From contig JAHCMI010000008.1 in the NCBI GenBank assembly GCA_019192545.1, forward strand, positions 62,001 to 126,000: DNA of 64,000 bases, in the 5' to 3' direction. Under the pieces are notes generated by a model that saw only the letters and a list, made by a program, of their open reading frames with translations, searched no databases and was not told where the DNA came from. The stretch's first letter is position 1. Every line of letters starts with the position of its first letter. Origin of the DNA: Rivularia sp. MS3 (lineage in GTDB: Bacteria > Cyanobacteriota > Cyanobacteriia > Cyanobacteriales > Nostocaceae). Positions 57,423 to 64,000 of the stretch are shown in pieces. The translations under genes were made by a program, and so were the position numbers.

Positions 57423-57833
57423 TTAAGGAGCGTTGTTGTCTTCTGGCAAAAGTGCGATGATTTGCTCAACAAACTGTTGGTGATCCACCACTGGTTTGGA
57501 AATATAACCATCAGCACCGCTTTGTTTAAGAAAACTTTCGCGATCGCCTTCCATAGCGTGGGCTGTAACCAAGATAATAGGTAATGTTGCTGTTTGGGGG
57601 TCAGATTTCAACATTTGAGTAATTTTGATACCATCAACTGATTTACCTTGGTAAACGCTTCTAGAAAGAGAAACATCCATTAAAATAATGTCTGCTTCTT
57701 TTGCTTGAGCAATTTTGATTACTTCGTCTACGTTCTCAGTGTGTTTGACACCTAAACCTCCGCGTTTGGTTAAAATTTTGGAGAAAACGCGAGCATTAAC
57801 AAGATCGTCTTCGACAATCAAAACAGTTTTCAT
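57423..57833 (-). CDS. Single-domain response regulator (CheY-like)
   Basis: About 136 residues, receiver domain only. It has the VEDD acidic pair near residue 7-10, the phospho-acceptor Asp in ILMDVSLSRS, the Thr/Ala in LVTAHAM, and Lys in GYISKPV. Without an output domain it would relay phosphate or act by protein binding. The start at 57833 (MKTVLIVEDD) matches the family; an ATG at 57848 is also in frame. No kinase gene is adjacent. Confidence 0.9.
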   Translation of the reverse strand: MKTVLIVEDDLVNARVFSKILTKRGGLGVKHTENVDEVIKIAQAKEADIILMDVSLSRSVYQGKSVDGIKITQMLKSDPQTATLPIILVTAHAMEGDRESFLKQSGADGYISKPVVDHQQFVEQIIALLPEDNNAP

Positions 57834-57926
57834 GAGAATTGATCGCAATATAGCGTATTTGAGGGGGATAAAGGATTGAAGATAGCACGATTTACACCGT
57901 GTCTACATTCGACCTTGGAAAATTTG

Positions 57927-57946
57927 TATCCTTGTAAACAAGGATA
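57927..57946. promoter_or_regulatory. Perfect palindrome between divergent promoters
   Basis: TATCCTTG-TAAA-CAAGGATA is an 8-bp perfect inverted repeat with a 4-base centre, between the response-regulator and topoisomerase genes. Its form is that of a dimeric regulator operator or a small hairpin. Confidence 0.4.
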
Positions 57947-58082
57947 ATGATACTACCTAAAAAGTAAGACATAAATATCAAGATTTTGTGATGCAGAGCA
58001 TTTCATCCGTTATAAGTAAGGTTGCTGCTCCTATTAGTTACGGCAATATTTTTTGTGTAGTTAAAGTTCAGGGAAAAAACTC

Positions 58083-60605
58083 ATGGCAAAACAGTTAAAC
58101 CTTCTCTCCACGGGACAGGTAATCACTACGGCCTTGCATACGGAAATGCAAAGGTCTTATCTTGAATATGCCATGAGTGTAATCGTGGGAAGGGCGTTAC
58201 CAGATGTACGCGATGGCTTAAAGCCGGTTCATCGGCGGATTTTGTACGCCATGCACGAGCTTGGTTTAACTCCGGACAGACCTTACCGAAAATGCGCTCG
58301 TGTAGTTGGAGACGTGTTAGGTAAATATCACCCCCACGGAGACCAAGCGGTTTACGATGCTTTAGTCCGCTTAGTGCAAACGTTTTCTAGCCGTTACCCT
58401 TTGTTGGGGGGACACGGTAACTTTGGTAGCGTAGATAACGACCCTCCAGCAGCAATGCGCTATACAGAAACGCGCCTTGCACCTATTAGCCATGAAGGAA
58501 TGCTCTCCGAAATTGGTGAAGAAACTGTCGAATTTATCGGCAACTTTGATAATTCTCAACAAGAACCAACTGTTTTACCCGCACAGCTACCGTTTTTATT
58601 GCTTAATGGTTGTGCTGGAATCGCCGTAGGAATGGCTACGAATATTCCACCTCACAATTTAGGTGAAATCGTGGATGGGTTGATTGCTTTGATTGACAAC
58701 CCAAATTTATCTGACGAAAAATTATTCAAAATTATACCTGGCCCAGATTTTCCCACTGGCGGAGAAATTGTTGGAAAAGACGGTATCAAAGAAGCTTATA
58801 CCACGGGCAGAGGTGGTATTTTGCTGCGGGGAGTTGCCAGTATAGAGGAAGTACCTACCGGAAGAGGTAACAAAAGACGCACCGCAATAGTTGTAACGGA
58901 ACTACCTTATCAAGTAAATAAGGCAGGTTGGATTGAAAAAGTTGCCGATTTAGTCAATCAGGGGCGGTTGACAGGAATTGGTGACATTCGCGACGAGAGC
59001 GATCGCGATGGAATGCGTGTAGTCATCGAGTTAAAGCGCGATACTAATCCCCAGGAAGTTTTGTACTATCTGTACCAGCAAAGCGCGCTACAAACTACTT
59101 TTGGGGCAATTCTTCTAGGGTTGATTAACGGACAGCCGCGTCAGTTGAGTTTGCGTCAGCTGCTGCAAGAATTTTTAGATTTTCGCGAACAAACTCTTAA
59201 TCGTCGCTACTCTCATGAATTAGGCAAAGCAGAAAATAGATTGCATTTAGTAGAAGGCTTGCTCGCAGCGCTTTCGCAAGTAGATGAAGTTATAGATATT
59301 TTGCGGCAGGCTCCCGACGGTTCTACAGCTAAAGTAGGTCTTATTAGTAGACTGGAATTGACTGAAGTACAGGCTGATGAAATTTTGGCTATGCCTTTAC
59401 GTCGCCTTACTGGCATGGAACGACAAAAATTACAGGAAGAGTATCAAGAGCTTGAATCTAGAATTAATATCCTACGCAAATTACTCAGCGATAGAAAAGA
59501 ATTACTTAAAAGTCTAAAGAAAGATTTACGCAGTTTAAAGCGTTCTTATAACGATGAAAGACGCAGTAAATTTGTAGAAAAACCAGATAATAAAGCATTT
59601 GCTCGACAAAAAAATAAAGGTAGCCAAAAAGATAAAGGTGCTAAATCTAAAGGCGGCAGTCCCCAAATACAGGCACCTGTTGAAGATGTAATTTTGGATT
59701 TTTCTCAACGCGGCTACGTGCGTAGAATAAATTCATCTTCAAAAAAATCGAAATCTGATAGTGCAGTTCCCGATTACGATTTCATACTTCAAGCTCACGA
59801 AACTAACACTCAAAAAGACTTATTAGTTGTTACTAGCGGCGGTAAAGCTTATCCTTTACAAATTGGCGAAATTCCAGCAACACCACGCGGAGGGCGGGGA
59901 ACACCGTTAATAACTTTGCTGACATCTACGGCTCAAAGTCAAGGTGAGTCTATTGTTAGCCGTTTAGTAATTCCAGATAATCCAGCTAATACACATGTAG
60001 TTCTTCTTACCAAACAGGGGCGTATTAAGCGTTTGTCAGCAGAAGAATTAAATAATGTAACTCGCCGTGGTGTTAGTATTCTCAAACTAAAAGAAAATGA
60101 CGAATTACTGTTAACTAAATTTGTGACTCCGGGAGAACATTTAATTTTAGCTAGTTCTGGTGGTAGAGTGCTGCACTTTGAAGTTAATGACGAACAACTT
60201 CCTTGCATGGGACGTACTGCCGTTGGTTTGCAAGCCTTGCGCGTAGGTAAACAACAACAAATTGTTGGTTGTACCAGGTTTAATAAAAATAATAATTTGT
60301 TGCTGGTTACTCAGGAAGGTTATGCCAAACAACTTAGTGCAACTAGATTAAAGTTAGCGAATCGAGGCGATTTAGGCGCACAAGCATTTAAATTTGCAGT
60401 GCCCACCGACAACCTTGCCGGTATAGGTTTAGTCAAACCGGATACTGAAATAGCGCTGGTTACGAGCAATCAACGAGTTATACGTTTAGATGGCGAAAGC
60501 GTACCTTTATTAACTAAAAACGATAAAGGTGAAAAAGTTGTAGAACTCAACCGAGATGAGCAAATTCTTAGCGTTCATGAAATTGCGATTGAAAAGAATT
60601 CGTGA
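58083..60605 (+). CDS. gyrA: DNA gyrase subunit A (type IIA topoisomerase A subunit)
   Basis: An 840-residue type IIA topoisomerase subunit that breaks and rejoins DNA through Tyr127 in [10 protein letters not shown]. The breakage-reunion domain, coiled coil and six-bladed C-terminal domain are all present. A GyrA-box-like RGGRG (within TPRGGRGTP) near residue 607 supports gyrase over topoisomerase IV, though the box is not the canonical QRRGGKG. A Lys/Gly-rich linker of about 30 residues (around 505-540) precedes the C-terminal domain. The residue matching E. coli Ser83 is Gln88. The gene is intact and monocistronic. Confidence 0.9.
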   Translation: MAKQLNLLSTGQVITTALHTEMQRSYLEYAMSVIVGRALPDVRDGLKPVHRRILYAMHELGLTPDRPYRKCARVVGDVLGKYHPHGDQAVYDALVRLVQTFSSRYPLLGGHGNFGSVDNDPPAAMRYTETRLAPISHEGMLSEIGEETVEFIGNFDNSQQEPTVLPAQLPFLLLNGCAGIAVGMATNIPPHNLGEIVDGLIALIDNPNLSDEKLFKIIPGPDFPTGGEIVGKDGIKEAYTTGRGGILLRGVASIEEVPTGRGNKRRTAIVVTELPYQVNKAGWIEKVADLVNQGRLTGIGDIRDESDRDGMRVVIELKRDTNPQEVLYYLYQQSALQTTFGAILLGLINGQPRQLSLRQLLQEFLDFREQTLNRRYSHELGKAENRLHLVEGLLAALSQVDEVIDILRQAPDGSTAKVGLISRLELTEVQADEILAMPLRRLTGMERQKLQEEYQELESRINILRKLLSDRKELLKSLKKDLRSLKRSYNDERRSKFVEKPDNKAFARQKNKGSQKDKGAKSKGGSPQIQAPVEDVILDFSQRGYVRRINSSSKKSKSDSAVPDYDFILQAHETNTQKDLLVVTSGGKAYPLQIGEIPATPRGGRGTPLITLLTSTAQSQGESIVSRLVIPDNPANTHVVLLTKQGRIKRLSAEELNNVTRRGVSILKLKENDELLLTKFVTPGEHLILASSGGRVLHFEVNDEQLPCMGRTAVGLQALRVGKQQQIVGCTRFNKNNNLLLVTQEGYAKQLSATRLKLANRGDLGAQAFKFAVPTDNLAGIGLVKPDTEIALVTSNQRVIRLDGESVPLLTKNDKGEKVVELNRDEQILSVHEIAIEKNS

Positions 60606-60781
60606 TTTTAAAATGTAGGTTGGGTTAGGCGCAAAAGTTATTTTAATAATCAATAATAATGATGCGCCGTAACCCAACATTAAATACGATCATTTACGTC
60701 GTCATTAGCGCTAAAAGATGAAGAAATTGCTTAGACTTTTTTTTGTTAAAAATCAAATTCCGCATAAGAATTTGTTCAATT

Positions 60782-61378
60782 ATGGCAATAAAACAGTGGC
60801 AAGCTCTCTTTAATCAAATAAATGTAATTGAGTCAAGAAAAAAATCTCATGACAAAAACAGTTTGGAAGAGAACTTATTAGCCTTTGAATCTAACGCAGG
60901 CTTTATTCTACCAACTGAATATAAAAAGTTTCTTCATGTTTTTGGCTCGGGTAGTTTTGGACATGGCTTTTTATATATCTATTATCCTGAATTAAAATTT
61001 TCACAAGATTCTTTAACATACCTTTTAAATGCGGGTAAAGAAGGATTTCTTAAAGATGCTGTGCGTTGGATATCTGGAGAAGAATATGTGACACTATAAG
61101 AAGCAGAAGAAGCAAGATATTTGTTAAATTATGCATTTGCTTTTGGAAGAAGTTCTAGACAAGAAAGTTTATTTTGGGACCTCAGAACTTACTCTGAAAT
61201 AGACCAAAGCTACGATATTTATATAGCAAGATTAGAACAAATTCCAGTAAAAATAGGTCGTAGTTTTTTTTAATTTGTGCATGATATCTGTTTTGGCTTG
61301 AATTCTCAAACAGTTTTTCCATTACAGTTACTAAAATATTTAGATGAAATTAGTTTGACTTTTCACTGTTGTAAATAA
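60782..61378 (+). pseudogene. SMI1/KNR4 family gene with two in-frame TAA codons
   Basis: The first 105 codons read as an SMI1/KNR4-family protein (KQWQALFNQINV, then ILPTEYKKFLHVFGSGSFG). A TAA at 61097-61099 stops it, but the same frame continues with family-like sequence (LFWDLRTYSEIDQSYDIYIA, IGRSFF), a second TAA at 61271-61273, then FVHDICFGLNS and a final TAA at 61376. No frameshift is needed anywhere. SMI1/KNR4 proteins often serve as immunity proteins to secreted toxins; no toxin gene is nearby. Nonsense decay is the simplest view. Confidence 0.7.
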
Positions 61379-61389
61379 TAAAAAAGTGG

Positions 61390-62082
61390 ATGACGCTCAA
61401 CATTTAAAATAAATGGCAAATACTAATCTCTCAATTAGAAATAGTTAATAAAAATAGTTTGCCGAATACGGAAGAATATATCCATAATTTTGAATCTCAA
61501 ACGGGAATTATCTTACCTGCCGATTACAAAGAATTATGCCTTCTTTAAGGTGGAGGTACATTCAACGAATTTATAAATATCGATGATATAAATCGTTTGA
61601 TCTATAATATTGAATCTCAAAAAGACGTACTTAAGTATCATCAACCCTTATTAGATAAGCCAAATAGTTGGTTTATAGATAGTTCTGATTTATTGGAAGG
61701 CTGCCAAAAATTCTGCCCGTTTATAAATTCTGCCTTGCAATTTGCTTCTGGTCAAAATAATTATTATATTTACTGGGATTTAACAACTTATAGCGATGAA
61801 GACAAAAATTACGATATTTATGTAGGTACGTGGGATAACTATGATTTAATCAAAATCGGTCGTGATTTCTTTACTTTTGTCACCGATTATTGTTTGGGAA
61901 TAAAATCTTTTGACTTTTTACTACAAAGGTTTAGACAAAAGCGTTCGGATTTTTATAATTTGTATGAAACTACTTCTAATTATGAAAAACCTACTATTTG
62001 TAAGCCAAAACTAGAAGCTAGATTTGCAGCAACGCTAAAACTTGCTCAAAAGTATTTATTATTTAGATTGTGGTTACTGTAA
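61390..62082 (+). pseudogene. Second SMI1/KNR4 gene with in-frame TAA codons
   Basis: A tandem paralogue 11 bases after the first. Reading from the ATG at 61390, a TAA occurs at 61405, then KWQILISQLEIV and GIILPADYKELCLL, a second TAA at 61546, then GGGTFNEFINI and an open frame to 62082 (YIYWDLTTYS, NYDIYVG, IGRDFFTFVTDYCLG). The downstream piece (from a TTG at 61597) is open but lacks the family N-terminus. As in the first copy, the frame is kept throughout. Probably non-functional, unless TAA is read through. Confidence 0.68.
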
Positions 62083-62139
62083 AAATGCTGGAAGTCGAGT
62101 TAATTTTAACCTTCGGATAAGAAAGTCGGCGCTATCTTA

Positions 62140-62172
62140 AAACAAAAACGCGCTTTCTTGCAAGAAAGCGCA
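62140..62172 (-). terminator. Intrinsic terminator of the 126-aa gene
   Basis: GCGCTTTCTTGCAAGAAAGCGC at 62151-62172 is a 22-bp perfect palindrome. On the minus strand it is followed by GTTTTTGTTTT. It lies 20 bases beyond the stop of the minus-strand gene. Confidence 0.85.
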
Positions 62173-62192
62173 CTTTGTTAATTATTGAATAA

Positions 62193-62573
62193 CTACCAAC
62201 CTCTAGCCCCAACTCGCTGACACACAATTTTCATAGCTTTCCCCGCAGCAGTTGTGCTTTTATATTTGAGTTCCTTCTCCGTTTTGTCTTCGTCAACCAC
62301 TATACCGTTGCTGCTAATCAACTCAACCTTTTTCCTAAATAACCGAGATTCACCACAGCTAGCTTTGTAATGTCGTCGCATCATTCCACTGCCATAAAGC
62401 ATAGATATTGCAAACCTCGTCCCTCGAATATTCTTAGTGTTTAAGAATATAGCATCTCCTTGCTTGGTAGTACCTAAATCTATTAGCCTTTCTTGGGCGG
62501 TCGCGGGAAAGTTAAAAATTAAAGGAGTGGACAATAAGCCTAAAAATAAAACTTTGCGGTAGATGAACTTCAT
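62193..62573 (-). CDS. Small secreted hypothetical protein
   Basis: A 126-residue protein with a typical signal peptide (hydrophobic about residues 8-22, cleavage near ATAQ at 26). The mature part is basic, with two cysteines (one in YKASCGES, one in IVCQRVG) that could form a disulfide. I do not recognise the family; short secreted proteins like this are common in filamentous cyanobacteria. The gene has its own strong terminator and an intact frame. Confidence 0.65.
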   Translation of the reverse strand: MKFIYRKVLFLGLLSTPLIFNFPATAQERLIDLGTTKQGDAIFLNTKNIRGTRFAISMLYGSGMMRRHYKASCGESRLFRKKVELISSNGIVVDEDKTEKELKYKSTTAAGKAMKIVCQRVGARGW

Positions 62574-62676
62574 ATCAGTTTTGTTAAGAAGTATTGTTAT
62601 GCTGCCATCTTAACCACGGTAACAACCACGACATAACCGCGAAGCTACCAGTTAAAACCTAAAATTTGCGTAAAAT

Positions 62677-62805
62677 GGTCATGATTTAGGGGTTTATTCA
62701 GTTGCATTTTCTCCCAACGGTCAAATGATTGCTAGCGCTAGTCGGGATAGTACCATCAAATTATGGGGTATTCCACCAACTAATTTTATTTTCTCGATTC
62801 TTTAG
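62677..62805 (+). pseudogene. Single WD40-blade relic
   Basis: In one frame the DNA reads [16 protein letters not shown], then [14 protein letters not shown], an almost perfect WD40 repeat (GH start, WD-like LW end), and stops at TAG 62803. A stop codon lies just upstream at 62671, so only one blade remains. Cyanobacteria carry many WD40 genes, so this is the 3' remnant of a deleted one. The rest of 62574-62933 is AT-rich and holds the HLIP promoter. Confidence 0.7.
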
Positions 62806-62933
62806 CGTAAAAATAAGTTTATGTCAATACAATGTAACATGATTGTTGTAAAACGTTGGATGATTTAAAATAATTGCTATACAATGTTGGTAAATGTACC
62901 GAAAAGTTAGGAATTCAGATTGGAGTATTAATT

Positions 62934-63113
62934 ATGACGGATTCGACAAAGACAGCTATTGCAAATGTTGAAGACCGTAATGCTTGGCGCTGGGGTTTTA
63001 CTCCTCAAGCAGAAATTTGGAACGGTCGTTTAGCAATGATTGGCTTTTTGGCTGCTGCTTTAATTGAGCTTTTTTCCGGTGAAGGTTTTTTACACTTTTG
63101 GGGCATCCTTTAA
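62934..63113 (+). CDS. High-light-inducible protein (HLIP/Scp)
   Basis: A 59-residue single-helix protein of the light-harvesting-like family. The chlorophyll-binding helix has the signature [19 protein letters not shown] (ExxNGRxAMxG). HLIPs sit in the thylakoid, bind chlorophyll and carotenoid during PSII assembly or repair, and dissipate excess energy. An upstream TTG frame would add 20 residues, but GGAG nine bases before the ATG at 62934 and the family length decide for [10 protein letters not shown] bidirectional terminator separates it from sigA. Confidence 0.92.
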   Translation: MTDSTKTAIANVEDRNAWRWGFTPQAEIWNGRLAMIGFLAAALIELFSGEGFLHFWGIL

Positions 63114-63160
63114 GTTTTGAAATTTAGGATATTGAGATATTAACTTTATATAAATAGTTA

Positions 63161-63197
63161 AAGACCTAGGAGTATTAATTTTCTCCTAGGTCTTTTT
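63161..63197. terminator. Bidirectional intrinsic terminator
   Basis: AAAGACCTAGGAG pairs perfectly with CTCCTAGGTCTTT around a 9-base loop, with T-runs on both strands. It serves the converging HLIP and sigA genes. Confidence 0.88.
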
Positions 63198-63255
63198 ATA
63201 GTCGTTTGTCGTTATTTAACAACTACAAACGACTTGATATAAATTAAATAATCTA

Positions 63256-64000
63256 CTAGCGAATATATTCTTTAAGAACGCTATTACGATTGGGATGACG
63301 CAACTTACGAAGTGCTTTTGCTTCAATTTGACGAATGCGTTCGCGGGTTACGTTAAAAATTTGTCCAATCTCTTCAAGAGTTTTCATGCGACCATCATCT
63401 AAGCCATAGCGCAATCTGAGAACATCGCGTTCGCGAGGGCTGAGACTATCTAAAACTTTTTCGAGGTCTTCGCGTAATAAACTCTTAGAAACTTGATCTT
63501 CTGGTGTTTCGCCATCAGACTCGATAAAGTCACCTAAACGGGAATCTTCTTCTTTACCGATAGGAGTTTCTAAAGAAATTGGTAGCTGAGCAGATTTAGC
63601 AATAAATCTCAGCTTTTCAATAGTCATTTCCATGCGAGTAGCTATTTCTTCCTCGGTGGGTTTGCGTCCCATTTCTTGAGAAAGTAGCTTGGTTGTTTTC
63701 TTAATGCGGGAGATGGTTTCGTATAGGTGAACCGGTAAACGAATCGTCCGAGATTGATCGGCGATCGCACGGGTAATAGCCTGACGAATCCACCATGTAG
63801 CGTAAGTAGAAAACTTATAACCTTTTTCGTGGTCGAACTTTTCAGCAGCGCGAATCAAACCAAGACTACCTTCTTGAATTAAATCTTGGAAAGATAAACC
63901 GCGATTCATGTATTTCTTAGCAATAGAAACTACAAGGCGCAGGTTAGATTGAACCATTTTGTCTTTCGCCCTACGTCCGACGTGAAGGCGATAACGGAAT
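63256..64000 (-). CDS. sigA: RNA polymerase primary sigma factor SigA (5' part outside window)
   Basis: The 3' 248 codons of a group 1/2 sigma-70 factor; the frame remains open to the window edge, where it reads [20 protein letters not shown]. Region 2 ([20 protein letters not shown]), region 3 and region 4 ([19 protein letters not shown]) are present, with the C-terminus SVLKEYIR. It directs RNA polymerase to -10/-35 promoters. Group 1 (SigA) is favoured by the sequence, but group 2 factors are close, so the symbol is likely rather than proven. Partial at the 5' end. Confidence 0.9.
   Translation of the reverse strand, partial: FRYRLHVGRRAKDKMVQSNLRLVVSIAKKYMNRGLSFQDLIQEGSLGLIRAAEKFDHEKGYKFSTYATWWIRQAITRAIADQSRTIRLPVHLYETISRIKKTTKLLSQEMGRKPTEEEIATRMEMTIEKLRFIAKSAQLPISLETPIGKEEDSRLGDFIESDGETPEDQVSKSLLREDLEKVLDSLSPRERDVLRLRYGLDDGRMKTLEEIGQIFNVTRERIRQIEAKALRKLRHPNRNSVLKEYIR

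Noticed and set aside
57296-57517. 73-codon open frame on the minus strand
   Set aside because: It overlaps the response-regulator gene in another frame and covers the terminator stem-loop, so it is a shadow.
61264-61273. Suspected frameshift at the run of eight T in the first SMI1/KNR4 copy
   Set aside because: Checking codon phase shows the downstream family-like sequence is in the same frame; the interruption is an in-frame TAA, not a frameshift.
62833-62852. HLR1-like direct repeats (TGTAAC and TGTAAA) before the HLIP gene
   Set aside because: The period is 14 bases, not the 10 expected for the HLR1 element as I know it, and the match is partial.
1-64000. tRNA, rRNA or CRISPR loci
   Set aside because: Intergenic regions were read for T-arm patterns and repeated 30-37-mers; none was convincing. 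A tRNAscan or CRISPR search could still find a missed one.

Overview
The window is chromosomal DNA from a filamentous cyanobacterium, most likely of the Nostocales/Rivulariaceae type. Evidence for this: at least 17 copies of the HIP1 octamer GCGATCGC in a sequence of roughly 40% GC; many short tandem heptamer repeats between genes, a habit of Nostocales genomes; a helical carotenoid protein gene followed by its CTDH partner; a high-light-inducible protein; a Tab2/Atab2 protein; an RNase E with the cyanobacterial poly-Arg tail; and a SigA-type sigma factor. No heterocyst, nitrogen-fixation, prophage or transposase gene is seen, so genus and heterocyst status stay open. No tRNA, rRNA or CRISPR array was recognised.

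Layout. 0-3.5 kb: secreted NAGPA-like glycosidase, cupin, A-type Fe-S carrier. 3.6-9.3 kb: the str ribosomal operon (rpsL, rpsG, fusA, tuf, rpsJ), with a long hairpin-rich spacer between rpsL and rpsG and an intrinsic terminator between tuf and rpsJ. 9.4-21 kb: LON-domain protein, pheA, DUF1997 protein, rne-rnhB with a long structured leader upstream of rne, a B12-binding-like radical SAM protein, a STAS protein and a PrxQ-type peroxiredoxin. 21-26 kb: an RND pump and its adaptor. The pump carries intergenic-type heptamer repeats in frame inside its coding sequence. 27-42 kb: housekeeping and uncharacterised genes, including an HD phosphohydrolase, S-formylglutathione hydrolase, Tab2, an MFS transporter, a PPP-type phosphatase, an M48 protease, a DUF4330 protein, a large lipoprotein, a chromosomal RusA-like resolvase with a degenerate nuclease-like neighbour, and an alpha/beta-hydrolase lacking two of its three catalytic residues. 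42-48 kb: an FtsE-like ATPase, a WecG-type glycosyltransferase, a NarL-type regulator and an RsbU-RsbW-like phosphatase/kinase pair. 48.6-50 kb: CTDH and HCP. 50-57 kb: queG, a HAD phosphatase, a split MacAB-type exporter and a TPR protein. 57-64 kb: a response regulator, a type II topoisomerase A subunit, a decaying pair of SMI1/KNR4 genes, a one-blade WD40 relic, an HLIP gene and the 3' part of sigA.

Most of the window is ordinary core genome. The best second-look items are: (1) two tandem SMI1/KNR4 genes whose reading frames are intact except for several in-frame TAA codons; (2) intergenic repeats domesticated as a linker in the RND pump; (3) a split orange-carotenoid-protein pair that keeps the carotenoid- and docking-type residues but has no cysteine in the CTDH; (4) structured untranslated regions upstream of rne and between rpsL and rpsG; (5) an alpha/beta-hydrolase that has lost its catalytic acid and histidine. 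All family assignments are by reading the protein sequences; no database search was run.
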